Origin: Nitrosopolaris sp035691865
GTDB lineage: Archaea; Thermoproteota; Nitrososphaeria; Nitrososphaerales; Nitrososphaeraceae
NCBI GenBank assembly: GCA_035691865.1
Contig: DASSIM010000128.1
Location: 8,507-72,506 of the forward strand
DNA: 64,000 bases
Direction of reading: 5' to 3'
In this document: piece after piece, positions 33,788-43,166 of the stretch
Layout: every line of letters begins with the position of its first letter
Numbering within the stretch: position 1 is the stretch's first letter
Notes under the pieces: model-generated
Seen by the model: the letters and a program-made list of their open reading frames with translations, nothing else
What the model was told of the DNA's origin: nothing
The model's database searches: none
Program-made: the position numbers and the translations under genes

Positions 33788-34459
33788 ATGGCGAGAATTG
33801 GGATCGTTGTTTTCCCCGGCAGTAACTGCGACCGGGATGTTCATTATATCCTTAATAATGTGATGAAGATTCCCGCTGACGTTGTGTGGCACACAGATAG
33901 CAAGCTGGCAGCGTATGATTCCGTCATACTTCCTGGCGGCTTTGCATATGGTGATTGTCTTCGCGCTGGTGTCATTGCTGCACATACTCCTGTTGCGACC
34001 GAATTGAAGAAGATGGCAAAGAGTGGACGAACAATACTTGGCATCTGCAATGGTTTTCAAATTCTCGTTGAATGCGGTCTACTTCCAGGAGCACTGGTTA
34101 TGAATAAATCTCGTTCATTTGTATGCCGGTGGACCACTATACGTGTGGATAACAACAAGACGCCGTTTACATCGTTATTCAAGAGACATCAAACGTTCAA
34201 AATTCCGCTTGCACATGGTGAGGGAAGGTACGTGGCACATGGTCGACTTCTAAAATCCATTTTAAGGAATAACCAGGTTGTATTCCGATATTTTAGGGAT
34301 GATCCGAACGGTTCGGTTGACCACATCGCAGCTGTCTGCAATGAGGAAGGCAATGTAATGGGGATCATGCCTCATCCAGAGAGGGCACCTTTTAACCAAT
34401 CTTTTCACGACGCTTCGATGATTTTCCGATGCCTTTCGACTTATCTTCAGCCCAAGTAA
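33788..34459 (+). CDS. purQ: phosphoribosylformylglycinamidine synthase subunit PurQ
   Basis: Glutaminase subunit that supplies ammonia to PurL. From ATG 33788 the protein has 223 residues: RIGIVVFPGSNCDRDVHY, LPGGFAYGDCLRAG, the catalytic Cys in ILGICNGFQILVECGLLPGAL, PLAHGEGRY and the His/Glu pair in MGIMPHPERA. All catalytic residues are intact. The frame extends to 33740, but the family begins at MARIGI. It is followed at once by purL. Confidence 0.94.
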   Translation: MARIGIVVFPGSNCDRDVHYILNNVMKIPADVVWHTDSKLAAYDSVILPGGFAYGDCLRAGVIAAHTPVATELKKMAKSGRTILGICNGFQILVECGLLPGALVMNKSRSFVCRWTTIRVDNNKTPFTSLFKRHQTFKIPLAHGEGRYVAHGRLLKSILRNNQVVFRYFRDDPNGSVDHIAAVCNEEGNVMGIMPHPERAPFNQSFHDASMIFRCLSTYLQPK

Positions 34460-36660
34460 AATGGTTTGAGATAGTTATGGCGGTCCTCACAAAAAATGAG
34501 TCGAGATATCTTGCACGCAAATTGAATCGTGAACCAAACAAAATCGAAAAGGAAATTGTCGCAACAGAGTGGTCCGAACATTGTTCATACAAGTCGTCGA
34601 AGAGATTCATTAAAACGTTCCCGAGCAAAGGGAAGCACGTGGTGGTTGGTCCAGGCTACGATGCTGCTGTGCTGGACGTAGGTGATGGTTACGTAATTAC
34701 AGTGCATATCGAGAGTCATAACCATCCCTCAGCGGTCGATCCTTACGGAGGAGCGTCGACTGGAGTGGGAGGAGTAATACGAGACATAATTTCCACGGGA
34801 ACTCGACCGATAGCACTCCTCAATGCACTAAGATTTGCAACTCTGCCCAAAGAGGAGAATGAAGGCGGCTCCAACTCTGAATGGTTATTCAGACATGTTG
34901 TCAAAGGTATCGGCGACTATGGCAATTGCATTGGTGTCCCCACTGTCGCAGGAGATATCGAATTTGATCCTTCTCTTGCCAATTATTGTCTTGTAGACGT
35001 AGCCTCAATCGGGTTTGGTCGCCGTGACTCCATTGTCCAAAACAGGGCAAATTATGATGACTTGATCATTCTAGTTGGTGGCCCAACAGGAAGAGATGGA
35101 ATTCACGGAGCCGTTTTTGCATCAAAGACATACCTGCATCATAATAGATCAGCAGTGCAAATTCCGGATCCATTTTTAGAAAAATTGCTTATTGAGGCAA
35201 TAACAGAGGCTGTAGAAGAAGGTGCTGTTAAGGCTCTCAAAGATCTAGGAGGAGGGGGATTGTCTTGTTGTTTGTCAGAAATGTCGGATAGTTTAGAGAA
35301 AGGCTTTGATGTCGATCTTAGAGAAGTCCATGTCAAAGAGAAGGGAATGTCACCCTTGGAATTAATGTTGTCTGAATCTCAAGAACGCATGCTGATAATT
35401 ACTGACGTTTCAAAAATTCATACCATACGACGGATCTTTGATAAGTTCGAGCTCAGGCATGTGATATTGGGAAAAATCAAGGACCATAATAATCTAGTGA
35501 TTAGATGTAACGAAAAAATCGTTGCTAATATCCCTTCATCTATCGTCGCGAACGCGCCTTTGGTTAAGAGATTTTCTGAACGCCCAACCTACCTATCTAC
35601 ATTAAGGCTTGATTTCACACCGCCTGGAACTCCTTCAAATTTAACGAAAGTGCTACTTTCTATGCTCTCCAATCCAACTATTGCGAGCAAAGAGTGGATT
35701 TATCGTCAGTACGATCATGAGGTAGGAGTGCGAACCATTCTAAAACCCGGTTGCGCAGACGCATCCGTTCTCAGGTTGAATAATGGCAAGTTTATATCGG
35801 CCAAACTTGATGGAAATTCTAAACAATGTTACATTGATCCATATCATGGAACACTGGGATGCCTTTCAGAAGCATGTCGAAATGTGGCGTGTACTGGCGC
35901 GTACCCTATTGGAATAATTGATCACTTGCAATTCGGTAGTCCTGAAAACCCCGAAGTATTTTGGAGCTTCCGTAGGGCAGTGAAAGCAATTAATAACTAT
36001 TGCAAATTCATGAAGATCCCAGTAGTAGGAGGCAAAGTGAGCTTCTATAACGAGACTTCTAATGGACCAATTAAACCAACACCAGTCATTGGTGCTATCG
36101 GCCTTATTGAAGAAGAACGATTGATAACGCAGTCCTCTTTGAAGGATGGAGACGCTATTTTTATCGTGGGAACTACGGCTGACGAATCGGGAGGTTCAGA
36201 ATATTATGAGTACGTGCACCGTATAACTGGGGGCAATGTTGCAAAGGTCAACATGAATATTGATAGGTTGAATCTTAGAACTATACTACAGCTGATCGAC
36301 AAGAATGCCGTGAGTTGTGTTCATGACTGCTCCAAAGGAGGAGTTGCAATTGCTATTTCCGAAATGGCAATTTTGGGAGGTGTGGGTTTTAGCGTTTTTG
36401 TCGATAAGATACCAAATTCTTGCTCTAGCATGGATAGTCTGCTATTCTCTGAAACTCACTCCAGATATTTAATCGGGACAAATGAGCCGAAAAAAGTAGA
36501 AAAAATATTAGCAGGCATCAGTGGTCTAGTTTTCTCTAGAATTGGTGACGCCTATAGTGAAAAAGTCAGATTCAGGCTGAAAAATAAAAAAGTGATCGAT
36601 ACAGACCTTCAGACTATAACAACAAATTTTAAGAGTCTAGAACAGATTATGGCTAGGTAA
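34429..36660 (+). CDS. purL: phosphoribosylformylglycinamidine synthase subunit PurL
   Basis: ATP-dependent large subunit of FGAM synthase. The 743-codon frame has the small-form PurL layout of two AIRS-like halves: ATEWSEHCSYKSSKRF, VDVGDGY.ITVHIESHNHPSAVDPYGGASTGVGGVIRDI, GGPTGRDGIHGAVFAS, and in the second half GTLGCLSEACRNVACTGAYPIGIIDHLQFG, GGKVSFYNET and CVHDCSKGGVAIAISEMA. The start at 34429 would overlap purQ by 31 bp; ATG 34477 (MAVLTKNESRYLARKL) fits the family better. Confidence 0.95.
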   Translation: MPFDLSSAQVKWFEIVMAVLTKNESRYLARKLNREPNKIEKEIVATEWSEHCSYKSSKRFIKTFPSKGKHVVVGPGYDAAVLDVGDGYVITVHIESHNHPSAVDPYGGASTGVGGVIRDIISTGTRPIALLNALRFATLPKEENEGGSNSEWLFRHVVKGIGDYGNCIGVPTVAGDIEFDPSLANYCLVDVASIGFGRRDSIVQNRANYDDLIILVGGPTGRDGIHGAVFASKTYLHHNRSAVQIPDPFLEKLLIEAITEAVEEGAVKALKDLGGGGLSCCLSEMSDSLEKGFDVDLREVHVKEKGMSPLELMLSESQERMLIITDVSKIHTIRRIFDKFELRHVILGKIKDHNNLVIRCNEKIVANIPSSIVANAPLVKRFSERPTYLSTLRLDFTPPGTPSNLTKVLLSMLSNPTIASKEWIYRQYDHEVGVRTILKPGCADASVLRLNNGKFISAKLDGNSKQCYIDPYHGTLGCLSEACRNVACTGAYPIGIIDHLQFGSPENPEVFWSFRRAVKAINNYCKFMKIPVVGGKVSFYNETSNGPIKPTPVIGAIGLIEEERLITQSSLKDGDAIFIVGTTADESGGSEYYEYVHRITGGNVAKVNMNIDRLNLRTILQLIDKNAVSCVHDCSKGGVAIAISEMAILGGVGFSVFVDKIPNSCSSMDSLLFSETHSRYLIGTNEPKKVEKILAGISGLVFSRIGDAYSEKVRFRLKNKKVIDTDLQTITTNFKSLEQIMAR

Positions 36661-37140
36661 ATTCCTTGATTGTGGGATGTCGACACTCTCCACACTGCTA
36701 AGGTCCCGACAATTCTGCTATTTCTTGGAATCAGGTGTTTTTTGATTTGATGTTAGAAACTGTGGTATAGGGTGTACATCGTTCGAGCTGTCACTACCGT
36801 TCGTTTAATTGATTCTCCCTTGATGTCAGTATGCATTTTTGTGTCCGTGTAGCAATGAGACATTCAGGTACAATGCTAGGCGCTCGTCGAGTCAGCATCA
36901 CAAATTCATGACGCCTTGATGCTCGAGATGACGAGTGGGTGTCCAAATCATTTTGGTAGCCTGGGAATATATGTTAACCCATATCCAGCATATATGGGGG
37001 CACTAGTACGAAGTCAGGATTCATCAAATTAAAGAGTGAAAAACTACGAATTGCAATACTTAGTATGGATGGACACAGGTATCAACCTCTCCTAAACAGA
37101 AGCGTAACAGTTTATTTACCGTGTCATCAATAATTCGATA
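36661..37140. other. 480-bp intergenic region
   Basis: No open frame worth calling. Two secondary structures can be seen: an imperfect hairpin at about 36883-36935 with 6-bp outer (CTCGTC/GACGAG) and inner (GCATCA/TGATGC) stems, and a 7-bp stem CCCATAT/ATATGGG at 36978-36998. These may be chance or part of a purL transcript end or a small RNA. Confidence 0.35.
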
Positions 37141-38427
37141 TTGACACCTCGATTTCGACTTTTTAATAAAACAGATCACCCCGCGGAGGTAAAAATTACA
37201 AGTGATCAGTTACAACCACCAAAAAATGTGCCAATCTCAGAGGCCTTATCTCTAATCGAAACCATCGAATCTAAAAGTGTCGAAGCGTTACGTAGCGATT
37301 TATCTTCCGTTAGAGAGGCCGTTGCGAGATCGTTGAAGACAATAGAAAAGCTTGCAAATGACTTGGAGAGAGAAAAGATCAAAGTCGAGGAAGCAAAATT
37401 CGAATCAGTTGTAGAAATTTCGAAGAGAACCGTTGTTTCAAGTTTGAGGAGGGAATCATCAATAGAATTGCCCTCGCCTGATACTTATCTTGAGGCCATA
37501 AAGTTCAAACAAAGGTTGGAAGCCATCACTAATCGATTCAGGGAAGTTAGTGCGTCTCACAATAGGGTTTTTAATGTATTTATTAAAAAGTACGCAGGAA
37601 AGTTAAAGGGCGAGTTCGAAACACTTTCCTCGCTATCTAAAGAGGTGAATTCGATTCTCTCAGAGTTCGATAATAAGCAACGACCGTTTTTATATTGTAC
37701 AGAGCGCTTGAACATGTTATCCGATAGGGTTCATTCAATAGTGCAAGACGAAGAGAATATCGAGTATACTCGTAAGGATATAATGCAGTTGGAAAAGAAG
37801 CTTCAGGAATTGAGCAACCGAATGTTAACCCTCGAGAACTCTGCAGAGTTTCACGAAGCAACAAGGGTTGGTAAAGAGATAATGCAAGTAGAACAGGAGG
37901 AGATGGAAGAGCGGAAGCAAGTACTCGAGCTTTTCAGTCCGATATCAAGGGCTTTTACGAAGTACTCCTATGGCATTTCGAAGCAGACATCCGAGAAACT
38001 AAAAGTGCTAGCTGAAGAACCATATAACATCTTCTCAGAAACGGAGATAACGTCATATCTTGATATCCTAACCGAAATTCAAAAAGCCTTGTCCAATGAG
38101 AAGATACGCCTTAAAGATGCTAGCAAGGTAGAACGTCACATAGACAATCTCATCAGGACGTTACCAGATTTTAAGAACAAATTCAAGACTAGGCACCAAT
38201 ATCTCCACACTCTCTATCAAACTAGAGAAGCAAAATTTGGCAAACTCCCTTTGGAATTGAAGGAAGAGATCACGAATTCCACGCGGGATATCGGAGACCA
38301 GAAATTCAGGTTGCAGGAGCTGGAAAAGCAGGTTGAAGAAAAAAGACTTCAGTATAAGAGTTTGCGAGGAGAGTCAGAAGAATGTCTGTTCAAAATATTT
38401 GGCAAAAAATATGTGCTGGCTGCGTAA
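37141..38427 (+). CDS. coiled-coil protein of unknown function
   Basis: A 428-residue, highly charged helical protein with long heptad-rich stretches: residues ~30-90, 155-260 (QLEKKLQELSNRMLTLENS), and 370-415 (KFRLQELEKQVEEKRLQYKSLR). It has no transmembrane segment and no nucleotide-binding motif, so it is not an SMC or Rad50 by itself. The start is TTG at 37141. A structural or scaffold role in chromosome or cell organisation is a guess. It is transcribed alone and converges on a tiny membrane protein gene. Confidence 0.75.
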   Translation: MTPRFRLFNKTDHPAEVKITSDQLQPPKNVPISEALSLIETIESKSVEALRSDLSSVREAVARSLKTIEKLANDLEREKIKVEEAKFESVVEISKRTVVSSLRRESSIELPSPDTYLEAIKFKQRLEAITNRFREVSASHNRVFNVFIKKYAGKLKGEFETLSSLSKEVNSILSEFDNKQRPFLYCTERLNMLSDRVHSIVQDEENIEYTRKDIMQLEKKLQELSNRMLTLENSAEFHEATRVGKEIMQVEQEEMEERKQVLELFSPISRAFTKYSYGISKQTSEKLKVLAEEPYNIFSETEITSYLDILTEIQKALSNEKIRLKDASKVERHIDNLIRTLPDFKNKFKTRHQYLHTLYQTREAKFGKLPLELKEEITNSTRDIGDQKFRLQELEKQVEEKRLQYKSLRGESEECLFKIFGKKYVLAA

Positions 38428-38438
38428 CTTGGGCGCTT

Positions 38439-38588
38439 CTAACGCCAAAAAATTGAAACCACACCTAGCGATGTAATAGCAAGCCCTCCATATGATACAA
38501 AGAAGGTGCCCAAAATGTATCCAACGACAGTTATCGCAATTCCGCTAGCAATCATTAGTGCCTCCCCTATTCTCCTCTGATTCCGCAT
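38439..38588 (-). CDS. 49-residue membrane protein
   Basis: A small frame below usual length cut-offs. It encodes a basic N terminus (MRNQRRIGEA) followed by two hydrophobic segments, MIASGIAITVVGYILGTFFV and LAITSLGVVSIFWR, joined by a SYGG turn: a likely helical hairpin. A second in-frame ATG (codon 12) is preceded by GGGGAGG at good spacing and may be the real start, giving 38 residues. It converges on the coiled-coil gene with an 11-bp gap. Confidence 0.55.
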   Translation of the reverse strand: MRNQRRIGEALMIASGIAITVVGYILGTFFVSYGGLAITSLGVVSIFWR

Positions 38589-38675
38589 ATGCAGAGAATA
38601 TTGATAGAAACAGCTTATAAAAATATACTGAAACTGCCTGAAAAGGCGGCTTTAAAGCCAAAAAATAGATTGAGG

Positions 38676-39278
38676 TCACAGGTGAATCAGACTGCCTTGA
38701 GTTCCTGTATGAGGAGATTGACCCACAAATTTTCTTCTAAAGTGTCCTGAAGGTCTTTTTGAGAGAAGCTCAATAAACCATGCTTCGTGTTCGATTTCCT
38801 CTTGCATAATCCTCTGTGCTATATCATATGTCCTTGGGTCTTTGCCCGCCGTCATATCGCAAACTTCGCCCCAAGATCTTATCGCACACTGTTCAGCCTC
38901 CAAAAGCACTCTTAGTATGGAACTTAAGTCTTGCCAGTTATCTGGTAGAAATGCATCTGGACAGCCAGCTTGGTCAGCAAACTTCCTAATATCCCTCGGA
39001 AGGCTTCCGCCCAACTCATACAATCTTGGAACCATAGCTTCAAAGTGATTTCTATCTTCGATTCTTGCATCTTCTACTATCTCCTTAACGCCTTCGCCTT
39101 CAAGCCCCGTGCAATGCATTCTTAATATCGTATAGTAATAGTACGTTGTAAATTCCGCCCCTACACCTTTTGTAATCAATTCTTTGAGCCTTTCTATATT
39201 CACACCGTTCTTTTGGAGAACTTCCAATGCAACAATTTTTGGAACTGAATCTTTCAGATTACTTGTCATAACTCCCAT
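38676..39278 (-). CDS. Dps-like (DPSL) thioferritin-type protein
   Basis: Iron-storage and peroxide-detoxifying cage protein. The 200 residues form a four-helix ferritin-like bundle with metal-ligand motifs GAEFTTYYYY, EDRNHFEAM, LLEAEQCAI and QEEIEHEAWF, giving paired Glu/His sites. Two cysteines near the site, in RMHCTGLEG and QAGCPDAF, are characteristic of DPSL proteins. The C-terminal tail is polar. It probably responds to oxidative stress; no operator is recognised upstream. Confidence 0.85.
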   Translation of the reverse strand: MGVMTSNLKDSVPKIVALEVLQKNGVNIERLKELITKGVGAEFTTYYYYTILRMHCTGLEGEGVKEIVEDARIEDRNHFEAMVPRLYELGGSLPRDIRKFADQAGCPDAFLPDNWQDLSSILRVLLEAEQCAIRSWGEVCDMTAGKDPRTYDIAQRIMQEEIEHEAWFIELLSKRPSGHFRRKFVGQSPHTGTQGSLIHL

Positions 39279-39354
39279 CCCGTATTAAAGTATAAAAGGT
39301 TTTTTTATTCTTGAAGTATGAAGAAAATTGCAAGGGTTAAGCGAGGGGGAGATT

Positions 39355-39762
39355 TTAGCTCTTGACCCTTGTTACTTTAATCCTATCGAGAACCTTCCAA
39401 TATTCGACTTCTCCTCCTTGACTAACCTTATCAATGATATCTTGTTCTATAGCAGATGTTTCAAAAACCTCGAAGGTTTCGAGATCCATAATTTGCAGGA
39501 TTTTTCCTGAAATAGAGATAATTTGACCATTCCTCTTATCTATTAGTGGAACCTCAACGCCTGCAGATACTGGCGAAACCAAAGTGTGCTTAGATCCGTC
39601 AAATACACTAATAGCTGCGACTCTGGCCTTAGCAGAACCGTGTTTTCCAGGCTTACTGTGATCATAGGAAACGATTCTACATGGTTCGCCATCAATCACA
39701 ATGTACGAGCCGACCTTAAGGCTCCCCAGGTCCATTGGCTTACTCAATGTATTTCCATGCAA
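39355..39762 (-). CDS. eif5A: translation initiation factor 5A (aIF5A)
   Basis: The 135-residue protein carries the hypusination loop SKPGKHGSAK with modifiable Lys40, preceded by GSYIVIDGEPCRIVSYD. A C-terminal OB-fold has LVSPVSAGVEVPLIDKRNGQIISISG. It promotes elongation at difficult peptide bonds in archaea and eukaryotes. The first ~8 residues (HGNTLSK) are longer than usual. It lies between DPSL and an unknown gene on the same strand. Confidence 0.95.
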   Translation of the reverse strand: MHGNTLSKPMDLGSLKVGSYIVIDGEPCRIVSYDHSKPGKHGSAKARVAAISVFDGSKHTLVSPVSAGVEVPLIDKRNGQIISISGKILQIMDLETFEVFETSAIEQDIIDKVSQGGEVEYWKVLDRIKVTRVKS

Positions 39763-39793
39763 TGAGGAAAAGAAGCATATTTAACGGTTCTGT

Positions 39794-40396
39794 TCACTTT
39801 AGTTTATCCAGAATCGACAAACTAACGAGATTGGTTAGTGGTATCCCTTTCCTCGCTACATCTCTTCGCGTTCGTTCGCAATATTTTTGATCGCTTTGGT
39901 GCGTCTTTTCACCCTCGACTTCGAGAACGACAACATTCCTTGAATATGGAAATGTGAACTTTGGCTGTGCTGTCGTCAGGAACTGCAAGTGGGCTAAGGT
40001 CAGTTTTTTAACCCTCTCCCGTTTAGCTATGATATTTGCAATATCTATGATCTCAGGATCCCCATAAACGTACTTGGTGAAATACATAGATATATACTTA
40101 AGATGCGTTGCCTCGCGTTCAAAGAGTGCATCGCTTAGACTTAACAAGAATGACAATCTCCCATGATTTTGCTTGCATATCAATTCCGAGATATCATTGA
40201 GATTTGAATAGGAGGCGAGGATGTAGTGATTCGCCCTATTGGGGAAATATAATATGCTTTCATTCGAAAATGTCGCAGTTACAAAATATATATTCAGTAT
40301 ACTCAGGGAGTTCGACCACGTGTCTACAAGACTGCCAGATTCCCTTTCATGAGGGGCACAAATATATCCTTGTACGCTCTTACCTGTACCAGCCAA
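39794..40396 (-). CDS. hypothetical protein
   Basis: A 200-residue protein with no motif I recognise. The middle (ELICKQNHGRLSFLLSLSDALFEREATHLKYISMYFTKYVYGDPEIIDIANIIAKRERVKKLTLAHLQFLTTAQPKFTFPYSRNVVVLEVEG) is well structured in appearance; the N-terminal ~30 residues could be too long. It is 31 bp upstream of aIF5A on the same strand, so co-transcription is likely. Confidence 0.55.
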   Translation of the reverse strand: MAGTGKSVQGYICAPHERESGSLVDTWSNSLSILNIYFVTATFSNESILYFPNRANHYILASYSNLNDISELICKQNHGRLSFLLSLSDALFEREATHLKYISMYFTKYVYGDPEIIDIANIIAKRERVKKLTLAHLQFLTTAQPKFTFPYSRNVVVLEVEGEKTHQSDQKYCERTRRDVARKGIPLTNLVSLSILDKLK

Positions 40397-40529
40397 CCAA
40401 ACTTTGATACTATGACAGCGATAAATATATTACCATGCCACATCCTCTCTTCGATGATTCCTTAGGATAACTTTTAGATGCATTATTAATAATAATCTTG
40501 ATTAGGATGGCATGTATAGCTATAGTACT

Positions 40530-41474
40530 TTACTTAAACCTTCTTTGACCGCGTTTGATTTCTGAATAGGAAGAAAGATTACTATTCGAAAGGTTTTGTG
40601 TGCTTTTAGTACTCTGGGCTATATGCCATTTACTAGAATCCAGCCCTTTTAGTCTATGTTTGTGGTAGGGCAAAAGTGAATAACAAGCTGCAACTGCCAG
40701 CGCACCTAACGGGTCAGATAGGAATACTCGCACTGTTTGACGCAAGGCAATCTCAAGTGGAAGTCGAATTTCAAACTTCTCAATACAATGTCGTATTTGT
40801 TTATGGCCTTTGAGAGACCTCAGAACTTGTGAATTGAAATCCGCAATCGTCCCTGGGGGACAAAAGTAAACCACAGACCGGTCGTTATACGCTACATCGA
40901 ACTTGAATTCCAGCACTTTGCATTCGAGGTATAGGTCCACTGCTATAATATCACTCGGTATTTCGATCTTCCTGGCAATGTTAGCTCGAATCGATAATCC
41001 ACGACCTATTGCTGTATATTGAGAGAGCCTCCTGTTCCTAACAGATCTGAGCCAAGAGGAGACACAAGTAGCTGCTCTCCCAGCCACCGAAACGGACCTC
41101 GTGGGTTCTGAATTAGATATGCTGAGTACTACTCGCCCATCTAACGCTGATAGCATTTCTCGGATAGAATCTTCTTGAGGAATCACATCACCGTCATACA
41201 TTACGACCACGTCACCTTTTGCGTTCTGGAAAATTTCATTCCACGCACTCGCCACGCCCATTCTAGAGGCATGGTGCAGGCATCTTATGGATGCTTCAGA
41301 ATTATTGGTGGCGAATTCCTCAATCAATTTAACGGTATTGTCTGTCGAATCGTCGGAGATGATTATCTCACAAATTGCGAAATTCTCAGATTTTTGTTTG
41401 ACGATCGATTGAAGAAGGTGTGTAATATTCCTCTCCTCATTAAAACTAGGAATGCCAACTGTTACTTTAATCAT
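40530..41474 (-). CDS. family 2 glycosyltransferase
   Basis: The 314-residue protein has the GT-A fold pattern: KVTVGIPSFNEERNITHLLQSI, CEIIISDDSTDNTVKLIEEFA, ASRMGVASAWNEIF, and the metal-binding DXD in VVVMYDGDVIP (about 92-96). One possible hydrophobic or membrane-associated stretch occurs near the C terminus (DPLGALAVAACYSLL). It would transfer a sugar from a nucleotide donor, perhaps to a lipid or protein; the acceptor is unknown. It is a single gene, with hemB divergent. Confidence 0.85.
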   Translation of the reverse strand: MIKVTVGIPSFNEERNITHLLQSIVKQKSENFAICEIIISDDSTDNTVKLIEEFATNNSEASIRCLHHASRMGVASAWNEIFQNAKGDVVVMYDGDVIPQEDSIREMLSALDGRVVLSISNSEPTRSVSVAGRAATCVSSWLRSVRNRRLSQYTAIGRGLSIRANIARKIEIPSDIIAVDLYLECKVLEFKFDVAYNDRSVVYFCPPGTIADFNSQVLRSLKGHKQIRHCIEKFEIRLPLEIALRQTVRVFLSDPLGALAVAACYSLLPYHKHRLKGLDSSKWHIAQSTKSTQNLSNSNLSSYSEIKRGQRRFK

Positions 41475-41576
41475 CGTTACGTTTAGAACTGCCTCTTCTT
41501 GCTTTTATGAAGTTTATGTATCAAAACAAAAAATCAAAAAGATTCTTATGAGCTTAGGCTATTTGTTTTCAGGATT

Positions 41577-42557
41577 TTGCAGAAGTGCGAACGCAACAAG
41601 GCCGATTTAGCAGGGCTCCTCCACTCGGTAGGTCTTAATAAGAAACAATTGGTTTGTCCCCTATTCGTCAAAACACATGCAAAAGAGGAATGCAAAATCG
41701 ATTCCTTGCCCGGTGTCTCGGTCGTTCCTATTGAGGAAACGACTGCACAGACCCTAGAGCTGATCAATCTTGGGATATCTTCCATAATTATATTTGGAGT
41801 ACCTGTAGAAAGAGATGCCGTAGGGTCAAATGCATCGGATCAGAACGGGACCGTGCAGAAGACAGTCAGAAAACTCAAAATGGAATTCGGGAATGCTCTC
41901 AACATTATAACCGATGTATGTTTATGCCACTATAATTTATCGGGCCATTGTGGCTTATTAACCTGCCAGAACGATTTTGTCGACAATGACGGTACGGTAC
42001 AAGCGCTTTGTAATATTGCAGTGAGCCACGCGCAAGCAGGAGCAGATATGGTTTCTCCATCGTCGATGATGGATGGCCAAGTTAGTTCGATTAGAACCTC
42101 CCTCGACAAACATGGTTACGACAAAATCAAAATTCTCGCTGTTTCCGCCAAACATTTTTCTTCTCTGTACTCACCATTCCGATCTTTGGCATTCTCTGAA
42201 CAAATACGTGATTACAAATCCTTGGACAAGTCCTCATATCAGTTGCCATTTTCCAACCGAAGGGAATCTGTAAGAGAAATCGAAAATGATATCCGAGAAG
42301 GCGCAGATATGGTGATTATCAAGCCTTCGATTCTGTATTTAGATGTAATATCATTGATTAAAGAAAAGCTAAGGTTTCCAATTGCCGCACAGAATGTCTC
42401 CGGTGAATACGCAATGATAAAATCTGCTGCCGCAAACAATTGGATTAATGAGGAAGAATGGAAGGTCACATCCATCTGTGCCATGAAGCGAGCAGGGGCA
42501 GATAGCATCATTTCTTATTTTTGTAAGGATATAGCTACCATTCTTGACTGCTGGTAA
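41577..42557 (+). CDS. hemB: porphobilinogen synthase (delta-aminolevulinic acid dehydratase)
   Basis: Joins two 5-aminolevulinates to make porphobilinogen for haem and other tetrapyrroles. The 326 residues include the metal region DVCLCHYNLSGHCG, the Schiff-base lysine in ILAVSAKHFSSLYSPFR, the second active-site lysine in MVIIKPSILYLD, and NVSGEYAMIK. Two segments diverge from the usual form: SGHCG instead of HGHCG, and DKSSYQLPFSNRRES instead of the common DRKTYQM region. The start is TTG at 41577. No other hem genes are nearby. Confidence 0.92.
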   Translation: MQKCERNKADLAGLLHSVGLNKKQLVCPLFVKTHAKEECKIDSLPGVSVVPIEETTAQTLELINLGISSIIIFGVPVERDAVGSNASDQNGTVQKTVRKLKMEFGNALNIITDVCLCHYNLSGHCGLLTCQNDFVDNDGTVQALCNIAVSHAQAGADMVSPSSMMDGQVSSIRTSLDKHGYDKIKILAVSAKHFSSLYSPFRSLAFSEQIRDYKSLDKSSYQLPFSNRRESVREIENDIREGADMVIIKPSILYLDVISLIKEKLRFPIAAQNVSGEYAMIKSAAANNWINEEEWKVTSICAMKRAGADSIISYFCKDIATILDCW

Positions 42558-42629
42558 CGGCTGGGAAAACCAACCGATTTCGAAGATGCCTAGTCAAGGT
42601 TATATAGTGTTCTCGTGACACGAAAATGT

Positions 42630-42792
42630 CCCGCGGTAGCTCAGCCTGGTAGAGCTTTCGGCTGTAGATGTTGGCTGACTTGAGAGCTGACCTCGTGAAA
42701 CAGCCTATCTGGCTACACAGACAGAAACCGAAGAGTCGCAGGCTCAAACAAGCTAAGCTCTAGCTAGTTTGGAGTAAATCCTGCCCGCGGGA
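42630..42792 (+). tRNA. tRNA-Tyr (GTA) with two introns
   Basis: The outer arms CCCGCGG (42630) and CCGCGGG (42785-42791) pair, the D stem is GCTC/GAGC, and the anticodon stem TTCGG/CCGAA holds CTGTAG with anticodon GTA (42664-42666). A ~59-nt intron (about 42668-42726) follows position 37, the canonical site. After a 5-nt variable loop the T stem GCAGG (42738-42742) is separated from CCTGC (42780-42784) by 37 nt rather than 7, so a second ~30-nt intron (about 42749-42778) sits in the T loop. Removing both leaves 74 nt. Exact splice sites need the bulge-helix-bulge fold. Confidence 0.9.
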
Positions 42793-43166
42793 TTCTCACA
42801 AGCTACTTACAGCTTTAGTTTAGTTGTTTTGACTACATCTTTATGAAATACGCTGCAGTATCGAGCCTATCGAGTAACAAACAGAGCATACATATCAGAA
42901 TTATATCTAGGTTGTTCAAATGAAGCGAGCAAGAACATAATCAGCAACTAACCAGGGCTATGTGACATCTCTGATTGTGGTTTCGATCTGTATTTATATT
43001 GACGTAGCAAACTTGGTTACGGGTGCTAATGAAGAATAGGAAGAGCCGGCTGATGTTTGATGTGATCCGTTTCGTAGTGATGAAGATTATGAGTGCTGAA
43101 GCATCCTAGTATAATTAGATTGAATACCTGCCTGATTATGAATTTCAACTGGATGATATCAATATT
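42793..43166. other. 374-bp intergenic region
   Basis: Downstream of tRNA-Tyr and upstream of dph6. No open frame, repeat or RNA structure is evident by eye. The dph6 promoter should lie near its right end, where the sequence is AT-rich. Confidence 0.4.

Noticed and set aside
36883..36935. Imperfect hairpin considered as a C/D-box or regulatory RNA
   Set aside because: Only two 6-bp stems with a mismatched middle; no complete C and D box pair could be identified.
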